17,506 bases of DNA, taken from NCBI GenBank assembly GCA_964645285.1, contig CAZYDR010000077.1:1-17506 (forward strand). Direction: 5' to 3'. Below the pieces are notes generated by a model. The model saw nothing but the letters and a program-made list of their open reading frames with translations. It was not told the DNA's origin and made no database searches. This stretch comes from JAYZAP01 sp964645285 (GTDB lineage: Bacteria; Pseudomonadota; Alphaproteobacteria; JAAXGF01). Shown in pieces: positions 6,382 through 15,069 of this stretch (positions are counted from its first letter, which is position 1; the number at the start of each line of letters is the position of its first letter). Made by a program: the position numbers and the translations under genes.

Positions 6382-9300
6382 CAAGGTACGTGCTGATCTA
6401 AAGCCTCGTCGCTAAGCGCCATGAGCCGGGGTCCGTCAGTCCATAACAGGGCGCAACGAATTGACTTGGTGGGATAAATTAGCGCCAGCACCGCGCGGTA
6501 TGTGGCCATCTGTAAAATATAGGCGGGCGCCACATGAGCCTCGTCGTGGGGCGGTGGCCGGTTGGTTTTGTAGTCGATCACCATGACCTCCTGCTCGCCG
6601 ACCACCAAGCGGTCGACCTGGCCGGAGACCACGGTGTCGCCAAGCAGTCCGACCAGCGGCACCTCGGCCCGGCTGCCCGGTCCGAACAGGGCGGCGAATT
6701 GGTTATCGCCAAGAATTTCCGCCACTTCACCGGCAATCTGCTCTCGCTCATTCGTCGCTATGTCCGGCGCCGCCCGGTCGAGCAAGCGAGTGCAGGCCTC
6801 GGGACGGTCGTCCGCCGGAACCTCGGGCAGCAGCTGCAACAGGCGGTGGATAACCCGGCCCCGGCGGAAGCGGTTGTCCTCGGCCCCGGCGGTCAGCGGC
6901 GATATGACCGCCGGCTCGGCCTCGGCGCCCTGAGACGGCGCATGCGACGGCGCCAGGGGCCTGGGCGGCGCCGGTTCGGGCGGCGCCGGGTTCAGAGCGA
7001 AGGCTTCCAGTGGGCTGTCGTCGGCGACCTCGGCCGCCACTGACGTCTCAATCCTGGGCTCCCGGGTCTGGGCCCCGGCCATGACATAGGCGTCGCCCTC
7101 CCAGGCCTCGAAGTCGAGGGGCTTGGCCACGGGCGCCAGGGCGCTCTCCATCAATTCGTACCAGCAGCCCGCCGCCGGTTTCTTTTTGCCCTGCCAGCCG
7201 GCGATGTAGAGCCGGTCCTCGGCCCGGGTCATGGCGACGTAGAGCAGGCGGCGATACTCCTGTAACTCGCGCTCGCGCATGGCCAGGCGGGCGTGGCGGC
7301 AGCGCTCTTCGTCATAGGCGCTGCGCCCCGGCCACAACAGCGTTTCGCCCTCGCCCTCGCCGTGCCACAGCACCTGGACGCCGCCGGCGCTGGGTAGCGA
7401 CGTGGTGTCGGGCAGGAAGACGATGGGCGCCTGCAGGCCCTTGGCGCCGTGGACGGTCATGACCCGGACCTCGTCGCGGCCTTGCTCCATGTCGCGCTTG
7501 ACCTGGACGTCGTCGCCGGCGGCCAGCCAATGGAGAAAGCCCTGGAGCGAGGGTGGCCCGTCGCGCTCAAAGGCCAGGGCCAGGGCGAGAAACTCGTCGA
7601 TCGGGTCGTTGGCGTCGGGGCCGAGCCGGGCAACCAGCTTGCGCCGTCCGCCCCGCGCCCCCAGCACGTCAGCGAACAGCTCGTAGGGCGGCACGAAATC
7701 GGCCCGGGCGAGCAATTCAGCCAAGGCCACGTGGGCCGCGCCATAGGCTTCGCACTCACCGCGCCGGCGGACCAGTGTGCGCCACAGGTGGTGGTGACCG
7801 CGGTTGTGGGCGAGGTCGAACAGTTGGTCTTCGTCGAGGCCAATGAGCGGCCCCCGCAGTACCGTGGCCAGGGTGAGATCGTCCTCGGGCAACAACAGAA
7901 ACTCACCGAGGGCCGCCAGATCCATGACCGCCAGTTGGTCCGTCAGCACCATGCGATCGGCCCCGGCCACGGGCACGTTGAGGCTCTTGAGGGCGCGCAC
8001 CAGTTCCTCGACGATGGCGCCCCGGGTGCGCACCAGCACCATGATGTCGCCGGCTCGGATCGGCCGGTCCCGGCCTTCCAGGCGCTCGCCGCTCTCAATC
8101 CAGTGGTGAATAGTGGACGCCATGTGCTGGGCCAGGCGGGCGCTGGCGCCGTGGCGGCTGCGCCGTGACACCGGTGGCAGCCAGGGCTCGCCGTCGCCAT
8201 CGCCGCTCTCGCTGGCCAGGGGCCATAGCTCGATCCGTCCGGCGTGACCGGCGCGGTGAGCGGTGTGGCGGATGACCTGATCGGCGAAGGCGACGCCGTC
8301 GCAGGCGGCCGGGCCGGCGAACACCGCATCGACCGCCTCAAGCACTACGGCAGTCGAGCGGAACGAGGTTTTCAGATCAACCTGGCGCCAGGTCTCGGAG
8401 GCGGCCACGACGCGCTCGCGGAACAAATCTCGCATGGTCAACAGGGCCCGCAGGTCGGCGCCCTGGAAGCTGAAGATCGATTGCTTCTCGTCGCCAACCA
8501 CGAACAGGGTACGAGTGCCGTCGTGGGCGCCCTTGCCGGCAAAGAACTCCTCGGCCAGAGCGGCGACCACGCGCCATTGCTCGGGGCTGGTGTCCTGGGC
8601 CTCGTCGACCAGGATGTGATCGATTCCGCCGTCGAGCTTGTAGAGCACCCAGGCGGCGCCGCCGGCGCCGTCATCGAGCAGCCGCGCCGCCTTGAGGATG
8701 AGGTCGTCGTAGTCGAGCCGTGCCAGCAAGCGCTTGCGTCGGTCGTACTCCGCCAGCATGGCGCCGCCCAGGCGCAGCAGGGCGGTGGTCGCCTCGGCGA
8801 CAATGGCGGCGTTGCGCCGGGCAATGGTCTGGACCAGGCCGTCTTGCTCGGTGACCATGGCGTCGAAGGCGTCGGGATTTTTCTCGCGCGGGCCCTTGGT
8901 CATCAGACCGCTTTCCTTGCGCGGCTGCTCCTCGGCGGTGAGAAACACCCGCCGGTAATTGTCGAATTCGGCGATCCGTTGGCCCTCCGGCGCGGCCAGC
9001 CAACGGGCGATGCCGGCGCTACGTTTGCGGTCGCTTTCGCTGCCGCTGTCAAGGGCGGCGCAGGCGGTTTGCAGGGCGGAGCGGTTGAAGGCGCCGTCGG
9101 CACAGGCTTGGGCGACAATCTGCTCGCCACTGACGCCGGGCTCGGTCGCCACCAGATCGTAGGTGTCGGCGATAACGCCCTCAAGGCTGCCGGGCTGGTC
9201 GAACAGGCGGCGCAGGCGGTCGCGGGCGCCGCGCAGCTTGGCCATGACCTCGACGAAGGATTCCTCGCCCACATGAAGGGCGACCACATCGACCGCGGCA

Positions 9301-9824
9301 GCCAGGGCGTCATCATCGCTACCGCGCGCGCGGGCCAGTATGTCGGTCTGGGCCTCGGCCAACAGCACATCGGCGTCGCGTTCGGTCAGCACCTGGAAGT
9401 GGGGCGCCACACTGGCCTCCAGGGGAAAACGCCCGAGCAGGGACTGACAGAACGCGTGGATGGTCAAAATTTTGAGCCGCCCCGGCGTGTCCAGCACAGT
9501 GGCAAACTGACGCCGGGCGCGCCGGCGGAGGGCGTCCGTGGGCGCTGCCCCGGTCAGGGTTTCCAGGGCCGCATCGAGCGCCCCATCGTCCATCATGGTC
9601 CATTCGCCAAGTTGGCCGTTGACCCGGTTGGCCATCTCCGCCGCCGCCGCCCTTGTAAAGGTCAGGCATAGCAGGCGCTGTGGTGCGGTGCCGTCGAGCA
9701 GCAGCCGCAATACCCGGTCGGTCAGGGCTTTGGTCTTGCCGGCGCCGGCCGAGGCCGCAACCCAGACCGAGGCCCCCGGATCGGCCGCGTCGCGCTGAGC
9801 GAATGTGACTTCGGTGGCGGCCAT
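6381..9824 (-). CDS. addA: ATP-dependent helicase/nuclease AddA (alphaproteobacterial type)
   Basis: AddA is the UvrD-like motor of the AddAB complex, which resects double-strand breaks and prepares ends for RecA, replacing RecBCD. The 1147-residue protein has Walker A ASAGAGKT (residues 24-31), a Q-motif Gln near 10, Walker B HILVDEAQDTSPEQW, VVGDEKQSIFSFQGAD (motif III), VMTVHGAKGLQAPIVFLPD (motif V) and YVAMTRAEDRLYIAG (motif VI). A proline-rich linker leads to the C-terminal RecB-family nuclease with GQVDRLVV and VIDYKTNR (Asp1071, Asp1084, Lys1086). The start at 9824 was chosen because the preceding gene stops there (TGATG, one-base overlap) and MAATEVTFAQRDA is the homologous N terminus; an upstream ATG would add 11 residues inside addB. 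The gene appears intact. Confidence 0.96.
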   Translation of the reverse strand: MAATEVTFAQRDAADPGASVWVAASAGAGKTKALTDRVLRLLLDGTAPQRLLCLTFTRAAAAEMANRVNGQLGEWTMMDDGALDAALETLTGAAPTDALRRRARRQFATVLDTPGRLKILTIHAFCQSLLGRFPLEASVAPHFQVLTERDADVLLAEAQTDILARARGSDDDALAAAVDVVALHVGEESFVEVMAKLRGARDRLRRLFDQPGSLEGVIADTYDLVATEPGVSGEQIVAQACADGAFNRSALQTACAALDSGSESDRKRSAGIARWLAAPEGQRIAEFDNYRRVFLTAEEQPRKESGLMTKGPREKNPDAFDAMVTEQDGLVQTIARRNAAIVAEATTALLRLGGAMLAEYDRRKRLLARLDYDDLILKAARLLDDGAGGAAWVLYKLDGGIDHILVDEAQDTSPEQWRVVAALAEEFFAGKGAHDGTRTLFVVGDEKQSIFSFQGADLRALLTMRDLFRERVVAASETWRQVDLKTSFRSTAVVLEAVDAVFAGPAACDGVAFADQVIRHTAHRAGHAGRIELWPLASESGDGDGEPWLPPVSRRSRHGASARLAQHMASTIHHWIESGERLEGRDRPIRAGDIMVLVRTRGAIVEELVRALKSLNVPVAGADRMVLTDQLAVMDLAALGEFLLLPEDDLTLATVLRGPLIGLDEDQLFDLAHNRGHHHLWRTLVRRRGECEAYGAAHVALAELLARADFVPPYELFADVLGARGGRRKLVARLGPDANDPIDEFLALALAFERDGPPSLQGFLHWLAAGDDVQVKRDMEQGRDEVRVMTVHGAKGLQAPIVFLPDTTSLPSAGGVQVLWHGEGEGETLLWPGRSAYDEERCRHARLAMRERELQEYRRLLYVAMTRAEDRLYIAGWQGKKKPAAGCWYELMESALAPVAKPLDFEAWEGDAYVMAGAQTREPRIETSVAAEVADDSPLEAFALNPAPPEPAPPRPLAPSHAPSQGAEAEPAVISPLTAGAEDNRFRRGRVIHRLLQLLPEVPADDRPEACTRLLDRAAPDIATNEREQIAGEVAEILGDNQFAALFGPGSRAEVPLVGLLGDTVVSGQVDRLVVGEQEVMVIDYKTNRPPPHDEAHVAPAYILQMATYRAVLALIYPTKSIRCALLWTDGPRLMALSDEALDQHVP

Positions 9825-12796
9825 CACGTATCGCCCCCGCCGCTCAGGTCCGACCATTCCTTGACCCGGGCGAGATGGGCGTAGTCGTTGAAGCGCGGCG
9901 CCCAGGTCGGATCGGGAATGGCGTGATAGGGCGTCGCCGCGCCGTCGAAGTGCTCAATCATCTGGCGCAGGCCGGCAAGCGCTTCTTCGGCCAACGCTTC
10001 GTTATCGACCTTGGGCCAGGTCTCGACCCCGGCCGGGTCGCCGCCGCTCAGCTTCCAGTAGGCCAGGTCCACGGACGGGGCCGGGTCGATTCCCTCAAAA
10101 CCACCGGCCCGGGCGATCACCGCTTCGAGGGGAAGCTGGGGCGCATAGCCGTGGACGATCTCGGCCTTGCCCGGAATACCGCCGGTCTTGTAGTCGATGA
10201 TGGTCACGCTGCCGTCGGCGCGGCGTTCGATACGGTCCGCCTTGCCGGTGAGCAGGAAGGGGCCCGCCGGGCCGTCGAGTTCAAGGCGGCCCTCGGCCTC
10301 GGCCGTGACCGATACCAGGCTACCCCGGCGCTGGCGTTCCATGTCCAAGAACCACTGGGCGATGCGCTCGAAGCGCGGCCACCAGAACGCCCGCACGCCG
10401 GGCCGGTCCATGACGTCGGCGAAGGTTCGCGCGCCCATGTCCATGAGCACCTTCTTGGCGTCGTCTGGCAGAACGGTGGGGTAGGTCTCGACAAAGATCT
10501 CCAACGCCTCGTGGACGATACTACCTCGTTCGGCGGCACTGGGGTCGGCGTCGATGGGGTCGAGGGGCCGTAGTCTGAGGATATGGCGGGCATAGATGGC
10601 GTAGGGATCGCGGCGCCAGGTTTCGATGCGGGTGACCGAGAGTTGCCGAGGTCGTGCCGCCAGGGGCGGCGCCGGCGCCGGCGGCGTCATGGGGCGAACC
10701 GCGTCGGGCGTATCAAGGGCGCCGTGCCAGCCGCGCCAGTTCGCCTCGGCCGCGAGACCGCCGGCCATTTTCCAGCCCTGCAACAGGGTATGGAGCCGGG
10801 ACAGCCAGCGCGACGGCACCGTGGGCCCGCCCTCGACCTTTTGAGCACGGGTCAGCACCACGTCCTGGGCCGCGGCGCTTTGCACGAAATCGTGGGCCGC
10901 CAAGCCGATGCGGTACTCCGGCGCGGGCAGGCCGAAGGCATCGCGCATGGGCCGGCTGAGCCACGGGTCGGCGCCGGTATCGGGCGGCCAGCTGGCTTCG
11001 TTGAGGCCACCAAGAATCATCAGATCCGCGTGTTGCAGGCGGGCCTCCAGGGGCCCCCAAATGTGCAGGCGGGGGTGACGGCCATGGCGCGGCCGCATCA
11101 CCCGGCCTTCCATGAGGGTATCGACAATGGCGCCGTAGTCGCGCCCTGCCAGGGGTGGCAGGACCTGCGACGCCTCGATAAGCTCGCTGAAGAAGGCGGC
11201 TACGGCCTCGCCCGCGTCGCCGGCCCACAGGCGCGCGGGTCCATGGCTTTCGTTGCTGACTGCAAGACCCTCGGCGAAGGCGAGATGGGCGGCGGCCAGT
11301 TCGCCCAACGAGACCCGCTCGCCATCGACAAGGTAGGCCATGGGCGCGGCGAGGGTGGCGACACCGTCAAACCAGCGACGCAGGTCATCCGTCGCCTTCT
11401 TGGCGCTGCCCAGGGCGTGGGCGACACCAGGGAAACCGCTGCCGGGGCGCGGTCCGCGCAAGATGGCGTTCTCAAGCAGGCGGACCTGGGCGCGAAAGGC
11501 GCCGGGCGCCAGACCGCCGGTGGCCAGGGGATGCTTGAGGGCGGCAAGCAGGACCACCGGCGCCGCCTTCTGGGTCATCATCGCGGCGGTCAGGCGCATG
11601 AAACTGCCCGGCGCCGTGTCGGCCAGAGGTTGGCCGCCGGAATCATCGACTTCGACGCCCCAGCGTCCAAGTTCGGCGGCGACCCGCCGCGCCAGGGGGC
11701 GATCGCGGGTGACCAGGGCGGCGGTACGGCCCGGCGTTTCGAGAGCCTGGCGCAGGCGGAGTGCGATAACCCCGGCCTCCTCGCGCGGGCCGGGGCAGTC
11801 GATGACTTCAAGACCCGCCAGCACATCGCGCGGCAGCGGCGGTTCCGTGGCCCAGCTTTCCGTGGTCACTGCCGGACGCAGGGCCATATTGAGCAAGGCG
11901 GCCCGGCCCGCTGGCGATGATAGCGTGTCGTCCGGGATCCAGGTGGCGACCTGGTCGCGGTCGACCGTCATGTGTTCCAGAAGGCGCTTGAGGCCGAACT
12001 GGGGATGGCCTTCGTCGATGCAGTCCCAAATAGCGTCGTCTGTCTGGCGGTCGAGGCCGGGCAGCACCACCTCGCCCAGGGGCAGGCCGGCGATGACTGC
12101 GAGCAGATCGGCCGTGGCGGGAATACTGCCGGTGGAACCAGCGGCGATGACCGGATAGTCCGGCGGGCTTTCCCGCCAACGCTCGGCCAGGGATTCAAGC
12201 ATGCCATTGCGCCGCGCTGCCGGGTCCATGACGCCGCGTTCGGCCAGCACCGCCGGCCAATGGCTGGTGACGATATCGAGGAATTCAAGCGTGTGCTGCC
12301 AGTGGCTGGCATAGTCCTCGGGCACCAGGGTCGCAAGGCCGTCGAAAGACAGGCGCTCGGTCTGAACCTGGTCGAGTAGCCGGGCGAGCTCGCCGGCGAG
12401 GCGCGCCGCCTGATCGGCCCGGGCGAAGACGCCGTCGCCGTCCCGGCCCCAGCTCATGACCAGACGGGCCAGGATAAGCTGGCGTTCGAGTCCCGGAATG
12501 GCCGGCGGCAAGTCGCCGCCATCGGCCAATGATTCCGACAACACCCCCAGGGTGTCGGGCTCGACCTCGTCGGTATCGACATCGCCGAGCGGCATCAGGC
12601 GTGGCAACAGCATGGCGTCGCCGTCACTGAGACGCAGGAAGGCTTCGCGCAGCGTCAGACAGGCGCGCCGGGTGGGCAGCAGTACGGTAAGGTCGGCCAG
12701 GCTGTCAGCACCGCCACCATGGCGCGCCAGCAGTCCCGCGGCCAGGGTATCGACGAACGGCGCCCCGGCCGCGATATTCGAGACGGTCATGGTCAT
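9824..12796 (-). CDS. addB: Double-strand break repair protein AddB (alphaproteobacterial type)
   Basis: AddB is the second subunit of AddAB: an inactive helicase fold plus a nuclease that cuts the other strand. The protein has 990 residues. The N-terminal region has VLLPTRRACLTLREAFL where a P-loop would be, so it probably lacks ATPase activity. The C-terminal nuclease is clear: LTGKADRIERR and VTIIDYKTGG (Asp854, Asp868, Lys870), ending with PRFNDYAHLARVKEWS, typical of the alphaproteobacterial type. The last ~140 residues contain no Cys, so the four-Cys iron-sulfur cluster of Bacillus AddB is absent. The start at 12796 overlaps the murU stop by four bases (ATGA), and the stop overlaps the addA start by one base, pointing to coupled translation. 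Confidence 0.95.
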   Translation of the reverse strand: MTMTVSNIAAGAPFVDTLAAGLLARHGGGADSLADLTVLLPTRRACLTLREAFLRLSDGDAMLLPRLMPLGDVDTDEVEPDTLGVLSESLADGGDLPPAIPGLERQLILARLVMSWGRDGDGVFARADQAARLAGELARLLDQVQTERLSFDGLATLVPEDYASHWQHTLEFLDIVTSHWPAVLAERGVMDPAARRNGMLESLAERWRESPPDYPVIAAGSTGSIPATADLLAVIAGLPLGEVVLPGLDRQTDDAIWDCIDEGHPQFGLKRLLEHMTVDRDQVATWIPDDTLSSPAGRAALLNMALRPAVTTESWATEPPLPRDVLAGLEVIDCPGPREEAGVIALRLRQALETPGRTAALVTRDRPLARRVAAELGRWGVEVDDSGGQPLADTAPGSFMRLTAAMMTQKAAPVVLLAALKHPLATGGLAPGAFRAQVRLLENAILRGPRPGSGFPGVAHALGSAKKATDDLRRWFDGVATLAAPMAYLVDGERVSLGELAAAHLAFAEGLAVSNESHGPARLWAGDAGEAVAAFFSELIEASQVLPPLAGRDYGAIVDTLMEGRVMRPRHGRHPRLHIWGPLEARLQHADLMILGGLNEASWPPDTGADPWLSRPMRDAFGLPAPEYRIGLAAHDFVQSAAAQDVVLTRAQKVEGGPTVPSRWLSRLHTLLQGWKMAGGLAAEANWRGWHGALDTPDAVRPMTPPAPAPPLAARPRQLSVTRIETWRRDPYAIYARHILRLRPLDPIDADPSAAERGSIVHEALEIFVETYPTVLPDDAKKVLMDMGARTFADVMDRPGVRAFWWPRFERIAQWFLDMERQRRGSLVSVTAEAEGRLELDGPAGPFLLTGKADRIERRADGSVTIIDYKTGGIPGKAEIVHGYAPQLPLEAVIARAGGFEGIDPAPSVDLAYWKLSGGDPAGVETWPKVDNEALAEEALAGLRQMIEHFDGAATPYHAIPDPTWAPRFNDYAHLARVKEWSDLSGGGDT

Positions 12797-13494
12797 GACA
12801 TCAGCCGATCCGCCTCAGCCAGGCTGTCCGGGTCGCCCACATGGAACCAGTCACCCTGATGAACCAGACCGAACAGCCGGCCCTCGGCCAAGGCCTGGTC
12901 CCATATCAGGTTGTTGGAGAACGCGCCGGCCGGGCAATCCTGAAAGGCCCGGGGATGCATGATCTGGACGCTCATATAGGCGAAAGGCGCGGTTGCCGCG
13001 TTACCGCGCCGGGACAGGCGGCCGTGGTCGTCCATGAAAAAGTCCCCGGCCCCGGCGAAACCGGTAGCGCCTTCCAGGGGCTGGAGCAGGAGCAGGGTGT
13101 CCATGGCCCCGTCGTCCCAGGCGGCGGCGAGGCGTTCCAGCGCCGGCGTCCCGGTCTCGTGCCACAGGGTATCGCTACTCAACACGAAAAAGGGGTCTGA
13201 CCCTATCTGTGGCAAAGCCCTGACAACGCCGCCGCCGGTATCGAGCAACGCGTCTTCGGGTGAAAATGTAATCCGAGGTTCCCGCCGGTCCGACAGATGA
13301 TCCTCGATCATATGTCCCAGGTACCACAGATTGACCACCGCGCGCCCGACCCCGGCGGCGGCCAGGCGGTCGAGCACATGATCGATGAGAACCTTGCCGG
13401 CGACCCGCGCCAGGGGCTTGGGCGCGGTGTCGGTGAAGGGTCGCAGGCGCTCGCCCCGGCCCGCCGCCAGCACCATGGCGGTAGTTATGGTCAT
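12793..13494 (-). CDS. murU: Nucleotidyltransferase, probable MurNAc-1-phosphate uridylyltransferase
   Basis: The 233-residue protein is a sugar-phosphate nucleotidyltransferase. MurU makes UDP-MurNAc from UTP and MurNAc-1-phosphate in the peptidoglycan recycling route that bypasses de novo synthesis. The N-terminal signature AMVLAAGRGERLRPFTDTAP followed by KPLARVAGKVLI is typical. A metal-binding Asp is in FVLSSDTLWHE, and the second metal site fits WFHVGDPDSLAEADRLM at the end. The start at 13494 overlaps the amgK stop by four bases; an upstream ATG would add 49 Arg/Pro-rich residues that lie inside amgK and have no family match. The adjacent AmgK-like kinase supports MurU over a glucose-1-phosphate enzyme, but substrate is inferred from context. 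Confidence 0.85.
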   Translation of the reverse strand: MTITTAMVLAAGRGERLRPFTDTAPKPLARVAGKVLIDHVLDRLAAAGVGRAVVNLWYLGHMIEDHLSDRREPRITFSPEDALLDTGGGVVRALPQIGSDPFFVLSSDTLWHETGTPALERLAAAWDDGAMDTLLLLQPLEGATGFAGAGDFFMDDHGRLSRRGNAATAPFAYMSVQIMHPRAFQDCPAGAFSNNLIWDQALAEGRLFGLVHQGDWFHVGDPDSLAEADRLMS

Positions 13495-14477
13495 GCCGGG
13501 CGGCCCCGCTTGTCCGCCGGAATGGCGTGGTCGAACCAGTCTTTTACCGGGGCCAGAGCCGGGTCGGCAAGGTCGCCTTCGAGCAGACGCCAAAGGCGGG
13601 GCAGGTGGTCGAGGTACCAGGGCTTGCCGTCGCGCTTCCACAGGCGGGCGAAATTGCCTGCGATGCGGGTATTGCGCTGGGCGCCCATGACCGCATAGGC
13701 GATGTTGAACACGTCCGGGTCGAGCTCCGGCCGGCCCGCCAGATAGCGCGCCTTCATGGCGCTCACCGTCGCCGGCGCCACGTCGCGGCGCGGATGTTCG
13801 AGCAGCGACGCCACGTCGTAGGCCAGCGGCCCGATGCTAGCATCCTGAAAATCGAGCAGGCCGATCCGCCTGATGCCGTCACGCTCGGGCAGCCACATGA
13901 GATTGGGCGCGTGATAGTCCATGAGCACCAGGGTATCGGGCACCTGGCGGGCCAGGGGCAGAACCTGTCGCCAGGCATCGAAAAAACCGGCGCGGGATGC
14001 GTCGTCGGGGGTGACGCCGGCCACGGCGGGCATGTACCAGTCGAGCAGGCGGCCCACTTCGTCGAGCATCTTGGCGTCGTCGTAGGGCGGCGCGGAGATT
14101 GTTGGGGCCATGGCGTGAAGGTCGATCAGGATATCGATGGCGCCGGCGTAGAGCGTCATCTCATCGCCATGGTCAGGCAGCAGGGTCTCATAGAGGCTGT
14201 CGCCCAGGTCTTCGAGCAGGAGAAAGCCGTTTTGCTCGTCCGTGGCCAGAATGTCCGGGGCGCTGTAGCCGCGATCCCGCAGGTAGCGGCCGATGGTCAC
14301 AAAGGGCCGCACGTCCTCGTGGTCCGGCGGCGCGTCCATGAGTACCGCTACCCGGTCGCCCTGGGTGATGCGCTCGTAGCGCCGGAACGAGGCGTCACCG
14401 GCTAAAGGCGCGCGGACGGCGCCGAGCCAGTCGCTGGCCGCCAGAAAGGTGTCGATGAGGGCGTCGCGGCTAGTCAT
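13491..14477 (-). CDS. amgK: Aminoglycoside-phosphotransferase-like kinase, probable N-acetylmuramate/N-acetylglucosamine kinase
   Basis: AmgK phosphorylates the anomeric hydroxyl of MurNAc or GlcNAc; the product is passed to MurU. The 328-residue protein shows the choline/aminoglycoside kinase fold: the N-lobe loop PLAGDASFRRYERI (residues 24-37), the hinge FLLLEDLGDSLYE, the catalytic loop VLMDYHAPNLMWLP (Asp187, His189, Asn192), and the metal-binding GLLDFQDASIGPLAYDVASL (Asp209). It ends normally. The start at 14477 overlaps the tsaE stop by eight bases; a longer version would add 32 residues inside tsaE. Pairing with a MurU-like gene is the known AmgK-MurU arrangement, which in Pseudomonas and relatives gives intrinsic fosfomycin tolerance. 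It should not be read as an aminoglycoside resistance gene. Confidence 0.87.
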   Translation of the reverse strand: MTSRDALIDTFLAASDWLGAVRAPLAGDASFRRYERITQGDRVAVLMDAPPDHEDVRPFVTIGRYLRDRGYSAPDILATDEQNGFLLLEDLGDSLYETLLPDHGDEMTLYAGAIDILIDLHAMAPTISAPPYDDAKMLDEVGRLLDWYMPAVAGVTPDDASRAGFFDAWRQVLPLARQVPDTLVLMDYHAPNLMWLPERDGIRRIGLLDFQDASIGPLAYDVASLLEHPRRDVAPATVSAMKARYLAGRPELDPDVFNIAYAVMGAQRNTRIAGNFARLWKRDGKPWYLDHLPRLWRLLEGDLADPALAPVKDWFDHAIPADKRGRPA

Positions 14478-14946
14478 CGGTGATCCGTGGCAGGCGCGCG
14501 ACCCATGACCCGCGGGCCTCCAGGTGAACCAGGCGGGCGTCCTCTTCGGCGCCCTGGGTGAGGACCACATCAAGGCGCTCGGCTGGAATTAGCGGTCCCA
14601 TGCGCTCGGGCCACTCGATCAGGGAGACGCCGTCGTCGAGAGCCTCGTCGAAGCCCAGCTCCAGCACGTCCGTGGGCTGCTCGATCCGGTAGAGGTCGAA
14701 ATGCCACAAGGTAAAGGCGGCGAATTCATAGGCCTGGACCAGGGTGAAGGTGGGGCTGGGAACCTCCATGGCTTCGCCGGCCAGGGTGGCGATTATATGG
14801 CGCGCCAGGGCGGTCTTGCCGGCGCCCAGGTCCCCGCCGAGACCGATCACATCGCCAGGCTCGAGCAAGTTCGTCAGGCGGCGGCCAAGACGTCGCGTCG
14901 CATCGAGGTCGGCGAGGATGATGTCGGCGCTTGCGATGGTGAGCAT
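14470..14946 (-). CDS. tsaE: tRNA threonylcarbamoyladenosine biosynthesis ATPase TsaE
   Basis: TsaE is the small ATPase that, with TsaB and TsaD, completes the t6A modification at position 37 of tRNAs reading ANN codons. The 158-residue protein is of normal length. It carries Walker A GGDLGAGKTALAR (Lys44, Thr45), SPTFTLVQAYE (family signature), WHFDLYRI (Walker-B-like) and LIEWPERM. The start ATG at 14946 follows AAGG at a suitable distance and gives MLTIASADIILADLDATRRL. The frame remains open far upstream on this strand, but that stretch is antisense to the reductase gene and has no homology. It is the first gene of the minus-strand series and overlaps amgK by eight bases. Confidence 0.95.
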   Translation of the reverse strand: MLTIASADIILADLDATRRLGRRLTNLLEPGDVIGLGGDLGAGKTALARHIIATLAGEAMEVPSPTFTLVQAYEFAAFTLWHFDLYRIEQPTDVLELGFDEALDDGVSLIEWPERMGPLIPAERLDVVLTQGAEEDARLVHLEARGSWVARLPRITDD

Positions 14947-15069
14947 GAGCAACCTTGTAGCGTCCCGCCATGGGGTTCGGCAACCGTGTAGCCGGTCTTG
15001 CGAATCGCCGGTCGCGCCGCCATGGTAGGCGGCGCCATCGTTGCCATCGTTTTGGAACATTCGCACGCC
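14947..15069. promoter_or_regulatory. Divergent intergenic region between tsaE and the reductase gene
   Basis: These 123 bases separate two genes that point away from each other, so they should hold promoters for both the tsaE-to-trxA series and the reductase. I could not find a convincing pair of -35/-10 boxes. A 9-base unit, GCCATCGTT, is repeated in tandem at 15034-15042 and 15043-15051, just before the reductase gene. The location is inferred from gene orientation only. Confidence 0.4.

Noticed and set aside
8244..9671. Long plus-strand open frame (about 475 codons) antisense to addA
   Set aside because: It is a by-product of GC-rich codon use in addA. The translation is Gly/Gln/His/Val-rich with no recognisable motif, and addA is intact opposite it. 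A similar 445-codon frame opposite addB (10583-11920) was rejected for the same reason.
13188..13210. GGGGTCTGACCCT palindrome resembling REP-type repeats
   Set aside because: It encodes the expected GSDPFFVLSSD segment of the MurU-like protein, so coding constraint explains it. No second copy was seen in the window.
13491..14477. Aminoglycoside resistance phosphotransferase
   Set aside because: The fold is shared, but the MurU-like neighbour and the MDYHAPNLMWL catalytic loop fit the AmgK sugar kinase group.
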